A stretch of DNA of 27,824 nucleotides from JAVBTR01 sp031556065 (GTDB lineage: Bacteria > Bacillota > Clostridia > Christensenellales > Aristaeellaceae). The stretch is from positions 1 to 27,824 of the forward strand of contig JAVBTR010000049.1 of NCBI GenBank assembly GCA_031556065.1. The letters run 5' to 3'. This document shows, piece by piece, positions 6,539 to 14,085 of this stretch. Below the pieces are notes generated by a model. That model saw only the letters and a program-made list of their open reading frames with translations, did no database searches and had not been told where the DNA came from. How positions within the stretch are numbered: the first letter of the stretch is position 1; every line of letters begins with the position of its first letter. The position numbers were made by a program, and so were the translations under genes.

Positions 6539-8296
6539 CTATTTATACCATTGGGTCTGTGCCTCCCACATCCGGGCATATAAGGTGTCGCGCTTCATCA
6601 ATTCTTGGTGCGTGCCCGATTCAATGATTTTTCCTCCCTGCATCACATATACCCGGTCCGAAAGCTTGGCAATACTCAACCTGTGCGACGCCACAACGAC
6701 GGCTGCTTCCATCCGTTCTCCGAATATCATGTTGTTTAGTCGGTTTTCTTCAATGGGATCAATGGCACTGGTCGGTTCATCAAATAAAAGAAAATCTGCA
6801 TTCTTGTAAAAGCAACGAGCAATCGCAACGCGTTGCCACTGCCCGCCAGATAAATCAGAATCGCCGAAGATGTGCCCTAAATGGTCACCAAGTTGGGGAA
6901 TGAGCTTATGTAACCCAACCCCATTAAGCAGCTTCTCAATGCGTAGCATATCCGCATTGCGGCTAAAGGCAATGTTTTCGCCTAAGGACATATCATATCT
7001 GCAATAATCTTGATAATTTACGCTGACATTATTAAAAGTATAATGATGCTCTGCATTTAGCATCTCGTTTTGATTAACAACGATACTGCCATTCGTGGGA
7101 AGTAAATATCCGGCTATAAGTTTAATCAAGGTTGATTTTCCGACACCGTTGTGCCCCACAATGACTATTTTTTCGCCACGCTTGATGGAAAGCCGGATGT
7201 CATTGAGGGCATCCGTTTCCTTGGTAGGATAGTGGTAGCTTATTTGTGAAAGGGCTATATCGTTTATCTGCATGTCTATTTCATCACCGGTGTTGTCGTT
7301 CATAAAGGCGAAGAAGGGTTTTGCTAGTAAAATGAACTGCGTAAAATAACCCGCACCGGTAAATAGCTCTGTATACTGGGACTGCAATAAAGTTGCGGCA
7401 TATAGGGTTGCAACAAACTCACCAAAGGCGATCGTGCCTCTTGAAAAGAAATAGGTCGTCACAGCAAAAATGCCGAACTCCGCCACTGCCTTAATAAGGC
7501 CGAAGAAGCTTTTTAATCTTATTGAAACCATATCGATTTCGCATTCCGTATCAACAAGTTGTTTGGCGGTTTCCTCCCACTTATCAATCATAAATGCTTC
7601 ACTGTGATAGCATTGAATTTCCTTATAGTACTCAGGCCGTGTCAGGCATTTATACCATTCACTTTCACGCTTCATTCGCTCTGCTTTGATGCGCTTTTGA
7701 CGCTTGTGCTCTGATGCCGCCATCAGTCTTTCCGCGAGGGATGGTAACGCAGAAAGCATTATCAGCAACCACAAAGCAGGGTGTATGGCCGACAAATAGG
7801 TGCCTACGAGTAATATGCTTAATCCAATGGCGGCAAAATCCACCACGCACTCCATAATACGGTAGATATTGATGCTCGCTACTTTAGCCTCCCAGGTGGT
7901 ATTAAAAAATGAAGGGGTTTCATATTGTTCCATGCATACCTGGCTGCACTTTTCGTGCAGCATCTGTTTCACCTTTTTTTCAAAGGTGGGTAAGCCGCTA
8001 AACTGAACTCGTACTCGCTTATAATAGATTGAATAGGATTTCATGATGAATAGATAGAGCATGTATAGTAGCAGCGTAAGGACTAAAAGACTCATATCTG
8101 TTTGCCCAATCGCAGAAACCATTTGAACCTGCCCGTAGAAATCACGGCTTAAGGCGACACCTGCTATCGGCAAAATCGCAAATAGAACATTGATTATTAT
8201 CATAGCAATAAAATGACCCGACATGAGACGAAAGGAAAGCTTGACCGATTGAACTGGCACGCTTTTGGAAATAGCGTCAAAGTATTTGCTCTTCAT
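6539..8296 (-). CDS. ABC exporter half-transporter 2 (membrane plus ATPase domains) of the RiPP cassette
   Basis: The product is 585 residues from ATG 8296, which has AAAGGAGG 10 bases upstream; a longer frame begins at 8320 without such a site. The N-terminal 330 residues hold about six membrane segments (for example IAMIIINVLFAILPIAGVAL, SLLVLTLLLYMLYLFIM). The C-terminal ATPase has Walker A GHNGVGKS (381-388), a canonical LSGGQ signature (482-486), Walker B FLLFDEPTSAID (from about 502) and the switch His in ASHR. There is no C39 peptidase domain. The start overlaps the end of the upstream half-transporter gene by 20 bases, implying coupled translation and a heterodimeric exporter. It probably exports the cassette's modified peptide across the membrane. 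Confidence 0.9.
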   Translation of the reverse strand: MKSKYFDAISKSVPVQSVKLSFRLMSGHFIAMIIINVLFAILPIAGVALSRDFYGQVQMVSAIGQTDMSLLVLTLLLYMLYLFIMKSYSIYYKRVRVQFSGLPTFEKKVKQMLHEKCSQVCMEQYETPSFFNTTWEAKVASINIYRIMECVVDFAAIGLSILLVGTYLSAIHPALWLLIMLSALPSLAERLMAASEHKRQKRIKAERMKRESEWYKCLTRPEYYKEIQCYHSEAFMIDKWEETAKQLVDTECEIDMVSIRLKSFFGLIKAVAEFGIFAVTTYFFSRGTIAFGEFVATLYAATLLQSQYTELFTGAGYFTQFILLAKPFFAFMNDNTGDEIDMQINDIALSQISYHYPTKETDALNDIRLSIKRGEKIVIVGHNGVGKSTLIKLIAGYLLPTNGSIVVNQNEMLNAEHHYTFNNVSVNYQDYCRYDMSLGENIAFSRNADMLRIEKLLNGVGLHKLIPQLGDHLGHIFGDSDLSGGQWQRVAIARCFYKNADFLLFDEPTSAIDPIEENRLNNMIFGERMEAAVVVASHRLSIAKLSDRVYVMQGGKIIESGTHQELMKRDTLYARMWEAQTQWYK

Positions 8297-9986
8297 CAAT
8301 GTAAAGCCTCCTTTGCGCATCGTATAGCTCGCGATATAGACCGTTTTGATTCATTAGCGTTTCATGATTACCCTTTTCCTTCAATTGGCCATCATCTAAA
8401 ACCAGGATCTCATCGACGGTTTTGATCGCGCCTAAACGGTGAGTTGCAAAAATAACCATTTTATCACTAAGAATTTTTTGACAGGTGCTAAAGATATCTC
8501 TTTCGGCAATGGGATCAAGGCTGGCAGTGGGTTCATCCAATATAATGAGCTGGGCTTTTGAAATAAATGCCCGAGCGACTAGCAATCTCTGGAGCTGTCC
8601 CTTTGATAGTAAAGTTCCCCCTTCATCCAACAATGTCAGCGGTGTATCAAGGCCTTGCTGCAACGCTTGCACATCCTGCGCCACCAGTGCCGCTTCAAGG
8701 GCACGGTATATCTCTTCATCACTTGTAAGTGGATCATTGCCCATTAAAATAAATTCCCGGATACTAATGGGATAAACACAGAAATCCTGAAAAATTGCTG
8801 TAACACCGCCTAAATCGACTCTCTCTGAGGTAAGGACCTCACCATTGGATGCCTCGTATAGACCCAATAGCACTTTTATCAAAGTCGTCTTACCGCTGCC
8901 GTTAAGCCCTACTAGCGCATAGTGCTTATTAGCGTTAAAGGATAACGTGATATCTTTCAGGATATAATGATCCTTTGTATAGGCAAAGGAAACATTACAA
9001 AGACGCAAAAAATCGTCCGAGTACGGGGGAGACACTTTTCTCTTTCGCTCAGAAAGCGCAAGAAAGTTGTTAACCTGTTTTGCAAGCGCTTGGTACTCGT
9101 TAAACGATTGAAAGGCGCCTGTGATTTGTGTGATACCGCTAAGCAGCATCGCTGTGCATTGGATTACGGCAGTATAGGCACCTAAAGTCATCAGGGACAT
9201 GGACAGGGGGCTTATAAAATAGGCCATGGTAAATACCGTTAAACATATGATAACCACCTCAACCAACGTCTGAACTCGAAATCGGTTTGTTGCGCTTTTT
9301 TTATTTATTACGCTCGCGCGGTCAAATTCTTCAGAAAATTCATTATCAAAAAAAGGATATGTATGATAGGTCTTGCGCTCATAGGCATAGTCCCGTTTGG
9401 TCATCACGTCGGAAAGATAATTGTATTTGCGCGCATTCTTCATATAGGCATTCCAGAATCCCTCGGTTTTTTTACCAGTAGCTCTGATGAAAATGAAGGC
9501 TACGCAAGTAACCGCTATGTAAAGAAGAATGACCACCCAGTAGGTCTTTGCCAGCAAGAAAATAAGCATAGCAAGCAAAGCGGCCGCATCAAAAAACATA
9601 CATACCAACTTTCTGCATGCTTCAGACTTTTCATAGAATGAGGCTACTTTATCTAACAAATCCTGCGTGGATAGATTCTCTTTTTCATGCATATCGAGAG
9701 TATGAAGCTTTTCTAGTATTTTCTTAGTTAAGCGATGCTTAGACGTTTTTTTAAATCGCAGTTCCATCGCGGCAATTACTAAGTCAAGAATATAGACAAG
9801 CAAGAATTGTCCGGCGACTACAACGATGAGAAGCGTGATGCGATTGGAGTCTCTATTGAACACAGCATCTATCAGCCACATCTGTAGGCTAAGAGCCAAG
9901 GCTCTTAGCATTGATCTAATCAGTGAAACGAAACAGGCTGAATAGCAAAAATATATGCGATGAAAAGGATTTACATGGTTATCCAT
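8277..9986 (-). CDS. ABC exporter half-transporter 1 (membrane plus ATPase domains) of the RiPP cassette
   Basis: The product is 569 residues. Membrane segments fill much of residues 10-290 (for example LLIVVVAGQFLLVYILDLVI, LLAMLIFLL, WVVILLYIAVTCVAFIFI). The ATPase has Walker A GLNGSGKT (360-367), Walker B LIILDEPTASLD (480 on) and the switch His of ATHR (516). Its signature loop is LSKGQ (460-464) instead of LSGGQ, so one of the two composite ATP sites of the heterodimer would be altered, as in many asymmetric ABC exporters. The ATG has AAGGAG 8 bases upstream and overlaps the metallopeptidase gene by 16 bases. There is no peptidase domain, consistent with a separate protease in the operon. 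Confidence 0.9.
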   Translation of the reverse strand: MDNHVNPFHRIYFCYSACFVSLIRSMLRALALSLQMWLIDAVFNRDSNRITLLIVVVAGQFLLVYILDLVIAAMELRFKKTSKHRLTKKILEKLHTLDMHEKENLSTQDLLDKVASFYEKSEACRKLVCMFFDAAALLAMLIFLLAKTYWVVILLYIAVTCVAFIFIRATGKKTEGFWNAYMKNARKYNYLSDVMTKRDYAYERKTYHTYPFFDNEFSEEFDRASVINKKSATNRFRVQTLVEVVIICLTVFTMAYFISPLSMSLMTLGAYTAVIQCTAMLLSGITQITGAFQSFNEYQALAKQVNNFLALSERKRKVSPPYSDDFLRLCNVSFAYTKDHYILKDITLSFNANKHYALVGLNGSGKTTLIKVLLGLYEASNGEVLTSERVDLGGVTAIFQDFCVYPISIREFILMGNDPLTSDEEIYRALEAALVAQDVQALQQGLDTPLTLLDEGGTLLSKGQLQRLLVARAFISKAQLIILDEPTASLDPIAERDIFSTCQKILSDKMVIFATHRLGAIKTVDEILVLDDGQLKEKGNHETLMNQNGLYRELYDAQRRLYIDEEQIL

Positions 9987-10939
9987 GACGACATCTCCTT
10001 CAATTTAGATATCTCCAATTCTGTTGCCTTTTTCGCCTCGTAAAATTTCTCGCCAAAGATTATTTTCGCATTTTCTATACTGGGAGCGCTATAGAAAGAT
10101 AGAAAGGCCTCACGAGTAGATATAGTAATTATATGCGAAATAAATATTTTGGCAATGGCATATGAAAATTGAATATCAAATTTTTCGAAGTTTAACCATA
10201 TATCGAATAAATCAAATGATTCGACTACAAATTGATTTATCTTTATTGTTGCATCAAAATATTCGGCGACTCCCTCAGATATAAATCTTGACTTAAATGT
10301 AATTGGGAACTCTGTATAGCTACTTGCAATATGCGTCAATTCATGTCCCGAGTCTTCATCCATGAACACATGTATCGTGGATAAGGAAGGGTTAGCATAA
10401 CTTAGATTGTTGCCAAGGATATCCTTACGACCATTATAAACAAAGACATCAACACATTTTGCAAGCTTTGCTTGAAAAAATAATTGAACGCGCTCAAATG
10501 CATGTTCATATTTATTGATGAAACGGTCTCGATCATTTTTATCAGGCACATCTATGAAATGGTACTGGATATTTTTGCTACTATGCTGTGCGGGAGCTTC
10601 GATGTGTAACAGCCTAGCCCATTTTTCCGCCTCGGTTGAAAAGTCGGATTCTTGTAATATTGATTTCTTAAATAAGGAGGCGGCCTTACGATGACGCCCA
10701 AACGAATACTCGATTAAGCCCAAATAGCATAAGACTTTGCTGATATCTATTGAATTGTCTACATCATAGTTAACTAGCCCAGTTAGCAAACTATAAGCAG
10801 AGTCTTTATATCCCATCTCAAAAAGGGATAAACCTAAATAGTATTCATCTACTTCAGATAATGAATCCAGATTACTCAAGCAATATTGAATTAAAGAGGA
10901 ATAGTCTTTTTTGCTATATAAACCTGTAATTTTATCCAT
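9971..10939 (-). CDS. TPR plus HExxH zinc metallopeptidase, putative RiPP leader protease
   Basis: The product is 322 residues from ATG 10939, which overlaps the maturase stop by 8 bases (ATGGATAA), so it is probably translated by reinitiation. A TTG nine codons earlier is possible but lacks a ribosome binding site. Residues about 1-105 are helical repeats of TPR type (DYSSLIQYCLSNLDSLSEVD, YYLGLSLFEMGYKDSAYSLL, LCYLGLIEYSFGRHRKAASL). Residues about 125-300 hold the protease: GHELTHIAS with zinc ligands H199 and H203 and catalytic E200, and the third ligand E222 in SEGVAEYF, a gluzincin arrangement. There is no signal peptide, so it is likely cytosolic. Its place between a radical SAM maturase and exporters without C39 domains makes leader removal the natural role; this is inference. 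Confidence 0.75.
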   Translation of the reverse strand: MDKITGLYSKKDYSSLIQYCLSNLDSLSEVDEYYLGLSLFEMGYKDSAYSLLTGLVNYDVDNSIDISKVLCYLGLIEYSFGRHRKAASLFKKSILQESDFSTEAEKWARLLHIEAPAQHSSKNIQYHFIDVPDKNDRDRFINKYEHAFERVQLFFQAKLAKCVDVFVYNGRKDILGNNLSYANPSLSTIHVFMDEDSGHELTHIASSYTEFPITFKSRFISEGVAEYFDATIKINQFVVESFDLFDIWLNFEKFDIQFSYAIAKIFISHIITISTREAFLSFYSAPSIENAKIIFGEKFYEAKKATELEISKLKEMSSWITM

Positions 10940-12194
10940 AAATATGCGGCAGTGAAACCAAGTCAAAGGGAGAACATAAGCGCTTGCCTTGTACTACTTT
11001 ATGCAAGATGCACCCTCCCAAGCAGTCTGGCAAAAGAGCACATTCTATACATTTTGGGTCGGAAAAGCAATTTGCTGCCTGGTACCATTTAAGTACCTTG
11101 TCTCCATTAATCTTCAGCAGTCCTGTAGTATCAATGTGGCCTATCTTTCCCTTTTGTTCACTAGTCGAGTTAATACATTTCCAAACGCTAAGATCTGGAT
11201 TCAAGTAAAAAAAGTTTTCATCGCTACATGCTTCGCAGGATCTACAGAAATACTGGCTTTTCATCGTTTGATACCCCATACGTATTGCCATCTTAATGTA
11301 TTCTTCGTATTCATTGGGATTATTGCTATTACGTTCAATATAGTTTTCGGTATTATAGACTGCTCTGAAGAAAATACTTATGCTTTTTCTGAACTCGTTT
11401 TTTATCAAACTAAGCGTATGCTCAATTTCACTTAATTCGTTGTTATTCAGATTAATCCTAAGTATGAAACTGATCTTAGAATCTTCAAGCCGGGGACCGA
11501 TAACGTTATTAATGACATTAAGTAAAAGGCCAAACGAAGGAGTTCCATTCTTGAAGCATCTATATTTGTCATGTGTTTCAGCGCCGCCATCAATTGTTAT
11601 CTGGATCATTTTACAATTATGATAAATGAACTTTTCAATGTTTTTATTGTTAAGTAAAGATCCATTGGTAATTATTGAACAGGAGTAATCAAATCTATTT
11701 GCCTCGGATAGATGTCTTGTATAATCTAAAAAATCTAATATGGGGTCAATGACCAGTAAAGGTTCGCCGCCAAACAGGCTAATTTCAACATGTTTGTAAT
11801 ATTTAAAATATCTGCTCGCATACTTTTTTAGTATATCAAAATATCTAGCATCTCCACCTTCTTGTCTAAATGGAGCTTCAAAACAATAAGGACAGTTAAA
11901 ATTTCATGCCATTGTAGGAACAAGGATTATATTTAATTCTGATGAATCAAAATATTTTTTTTGAAACACATACTGAAGAGCATCAATCTCGTTTTCATTC
12001 TTATCTATAGCGAAGCCATTATCGACAATATCATTAATAATCACTTGATCATCAATCGTGCCATTATTCATATCATTAATCAAATTGCTTAATGATTCTT
12101 GATTCGCTTTTAAAACTGCTTTCGTCAACGAATTATATATTATGCAATCACCGCTAACAACTTTTTCGACATTGAACATGCTTGGCTTATACAA
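10932..12194 (-). CDS. radical SAM/SPASM peptide maturase interrupted by in-frame TGA at the first cluster cysteine
   Basis: The frame runs from TTG 12194 (MYKPSMFNVEK, a typical maturase start; TTG 12230 is an alternative) to TAA 10932 and has a single in-frame TGA at 11904-11906. Around it the protein reads ILVPTMA-TGA-NFNCPYCFEAP. The TGA therefore takes the place of the first Cys of CxxxCxxC, which with the other two holds the 4Fe-4S cluster that cleaves SAM. Downstream, ISLFGGEPLL (SAM-binding GGE), ITNGSLL and ITIDG are intact. So is a SPASM-type C-terminus with CRSCEAC, a CxxCx5Cx3C stretch (CIECALLPDCLGGC) and a final Cys. The rest of the gene shows no decay. It is therefore a fresh nonsense mutation, a sequence error or a UGA-encoded selenocysteine. 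It would modify the 56-aa precursor encoded 78 bases upstream. Low G+C suggests acquisition. Confidence 0.85.
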
Positions 12195-12272
12195 TTGCTT
12201 ATCAATCCTTTCTGAAGATTGCAGGATCAAATGTCCACAGTGGATTATCAGAATTACAGATGACCTGTTAAA

Positions 12273-12443
12273 TCAGGCCGCGACGCAATTTCCAGTGCAG
12301 GTACAGGCATCCCGCGGGGATATATGCTGTGACTTGTTTATATCTGTTGCCATGGTTTCGATTTGTTGCAGAGGAGACGTCTGCGCCTTTTTTAAAACAA
12401 TACAGATATCCGCTCTACGTTTTTCAATGTATTCTTTCTTCAT
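12273..12443 (-). CDS. Cys-rich RiPP precursor peptide (56 aa)
   Basis: ATG 12443 has GGAGGG 6 bases upstream and the frame ends at TGA 12273-12275. The first 42 or so residues are a charged, helical leader (MKKEYIEKRRADICIVLKKA, then a Q/T/S-rich stretch). The last 15, SPRDACTCTGNCVAA, have three closely spaced cysteines. That suits thioether formation by a radical SAM/SPASM enzyme (sactipeptide or ranthipeptide type), because Thr, Asn and other acceptor residues are interleaved with the Cys. It is first in the cassette, directly behind a good sigma-A promoter and ahead of maturase, protease and exporters. The leader/core boundary and the ring pattern are inferred. No match to a named precursor family is claimed. 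Confidence 0.8.
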   Translation of the reverse strand: MKKEYIEKRRADICIVLKKAQTSPLQQIETMATDINKSQHISPRDACTCTGNCVAA

Positions 12444-12481
12444 AAATTTCCCTCCATTTTTTGATCCTGCAATTTATACAA

Positions 12482-12510
12482 ATAATACCATTGTTTAATA
12501 AAACAGTCAA
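12482..12510 (-). promoter_or_regulatory. sigma-A promoter of the RiPP cassette
   Basis: On the minus strand, -35 TTGACT (12505-12510), a 17-base spacer and -10 TATTAT (12482-12487). Transcription would start near 12475, about 32 bases before the precursor ATG. Confidence 0.8.
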
Positions 12511-12720
12511 ATAAATTCTTTTTACGATGATAAGAATATATGGGACAGTTCGGGGGGCTGGATATATGTGGATGGGGATCGTCCGAGGGCACTGAAAAAG
12601 TAGGCATTTCCCCTTAAAAAAGGAGTGCTTACGAATAATTTTTTTTATCAACTTCATTTTGCCTCAAATCAGTAAAAAAGTGGCCAATTTGGGGCGCCTT
12701 TCAGTCCATATTTTCCCCTT

Positions 12721-13373
12721 TTAACTGGCATTTTGTGTTTTGAGGGTCGCCAGACAGGCAATCCGTTTCAGATTGGCTGTTTGGGCGATGAGCTTAGCTT
12801 GCAAGGTAACGCTAGATAGGTTAAACCCGTAGGCTTTGGCCAAACCAAGGTGGCGTTTCTGCTCGGCGTTCTTGGGCTCGATTCGGGCACGTTTGCGATA
12901 TCCTTCGAAAAACGCTTCCGTTTTGCCCATTGGCTGTGCGCGTAGTATTCCGGTGCATTAGCCGTGACCTGAAATTGTTTCGCCTTACCCATTTGGTTCT
13001 GCATACATTTCTCTCGGCGGGGGCATGACTGGCATTGCGTTGCCTCGAAGGTGTAAACCGGCTTTGTGTATTCAGCCCCTCGCACCATTTGGCTAGAGGT
13101 GTGCACTTTTACCGTTTCATTTCCACAGATGCAGTACCATTGGTCACTGTCTTTGTTATAGCTTAATTGTTCATCGACGACCTGGTAACGGCTTGCGCTC
13201 ACAGGAATGCATGCCGGAATCTTCTTGTCTTTCATAGCCTGCAATATCCCTGGTTGGAAATAGGCTTTGTCTGCCTGCAAGGCATTGATTTTAAGTCCGC
13301 TTTCAACTGTTCAGCTAAACAATTCCTCGATTCGTTTTCTGATGGTTGGGTCTTCTCCGATCAGTGACATACG
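12721..13373 (-). pseudogene. decayed IS1182-like transposase
   Basis: Two overlapping frames encode successive pieces of one transposase. The upstream piece (to 12905 or so) reads ADKAYFQPGILQAMKD, then the zinc-knuckle-like CQSCPRREKCMQNQ and ANAPEYYAHSQWAK. The downstream piece reads EGYRKRARIEPKNAEQKRH, then GLAKAYGFNLSSVTLQAKL and ends at 12721. The order and wording fit the C-terminal half of DDE transposases of the IS1182 group. A frameshift near 12905 joins them, and a stop near 13315 separates a further short piece (MSLIGEDPTIRKRIEELF). The N-terminal half is missing, so it is inactive. The next 12590-12720 bases are probably element remnant too. It borders the RiPP cassette. Confidence 0.8.
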
Positions 13374-13420
13374 TTCACAGTATACATCTGGGTTTTAGGG
13401 CAAAGCCCTAACGTAACTGT

Positions 13421-13496
13421 ATTGAAATAGGAAAGCAATACCCAGGTCAAGGCAGCGTAGCGGACCTTGACCTGGGTATTGTTTGTTAATTTCAAT
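13421..13496. repeat. long imperfect inverted repeat
   Basis: An inner perfect 17-bp stem (CAATACCCAGGTCAAGG 13436-13452 with its complement 13465-13481, 12-base loop) sits inside an outer 8-bp stem ATTGAAAT/ATTTCAAT (13421-13428/13489-13496). A smaller hairpin TAGGGC-AAA-GCCCTA precedes it at 13396-13410. It lies between the transposase remnant and the next gene's 3' end and could be a bidirectional transcription stop or a small folded element. Confidence 0.7.
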
Positions 13497-13503
13497 GGGA
13501 ACG

Positions 13504-13555
13504 ATAGGGTCCCGCCCTATACCCGCTAAAGGGCTTCCATCCCTTTAGAATCCCC
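13504..13555 (-). repeat. double-hairpin intergenic element, copy 2
   Basis: Stem ATAGGG/CCCTAT (13504-13520), linker ACCCG, stem CTAAAGGG/CCCTTTAG (13526-13548), then AATCCC. It directly follows, on the minus strand, the stop of the gene ending at 13562. Confidence 0.75.
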
Positions 13556-13561
13556 CCATTT

Positions 13562-14065
13562 TTATTCCGCTTTAGCAGGCTCAATCTTCAGTGAATTTGC
13601 AATGCCCTCCAGCACTTGGGTATGGGCATCGGTCAGCCCATTTTCTTCGCCCACCAGGCAGGTAATCTGAATCATGCAGCCCTCTTGAATGGTAGCGTAA
13701 ATCTGTTCAAACCCAGTGCTTTCGGAAACCACCAGAAAGGTGAAATCCCCCAGCTGCTTTATTTCATGGCTGGCTTCGAACAGATCGTCCGCAATGCCTT
13801 CATATAAGGCGGCCAGCTTGTCCTCCGCCGCGTTATCGGAGGGCTCTTCCTCCTGGGCCACTACGATAATAAAGGTGCTGTTTTCCAGGCTGGGGGTGGT
13901 GTACATAAGCACCTGGGCGGAATCTCCCTCATCGCTGAAGGTTTCCACGAAATCCTCCGGCAAGGTCATGGTAACCCCATCATAGGCCAGCTCCAGGGTT
14001 TGGGCAAAAGCCGAAAAGGTAACCAACAGCATCAGTGCCACAAGGCACAGCAAAGCTTTTTTCAT
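13562..14065 (-). CDS. exported protein of unknown function
   Basis: The product is 167 residues. A clear signal peptide (MKKALLCLVALMLLVTFSAFAQ, cleavage after AFA) is followed by a small alpha/beta domain. That domain starts LELAYDGVTMTLPEDF, a pattern seen in short exported Firmicutes proteins that begin with a strand pair and an acidic loop. Two cysteines (in GCMIQITCL) lie five residues apart. I do not recognise a named family. It starts 20 bases after the SH3b-repeat gene ends and is probably co-transcribed with it, suggesting an extracytoplasmic role. The ribosome binding site is weak (AAAGG about 14 bases upstream), and the 3' end is abutted by a double-hairpin element. Confidence 0.7.
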   Translation of the reverse strand: MKKALLCLVALMLLVTFSAFAQTLELAYDGVTMTLPEDFVETFSDEGDSAQVLMYTTPSLENSTFIIVVAQEEEPSDNAAEDKLAALYEGIADDLFEASHEIKQLGDFTFLVVSESTGFEQIYATIQEGCMIQITCLVGEENGLTDAHTQVLEGIANSLKIEPAKAE

Positions 14066-14085
14066 ACTCGTTCACACTGCCTTTC

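Noticed and set aside
11380..11622. Plus-strand open frame over the maturase gene
   Set aside because: It lies antisense to the conserved radical SAM/SPASM frame, with no start signal.
10932..12443. Whole-genome reassignment of TGA to a sense codon
   Set aside because: TGA gives sensible C-termini in the hydrogenase-like gene, gerA and gerB, and no TGA occurs inside any other conserved gene here.
12921..12960. Programmed frameshift in the transposase
   Set aside because: The N-terminal half is missing and a further stop lies near 13315, so simple decay explains it better than regulated frameshifting.
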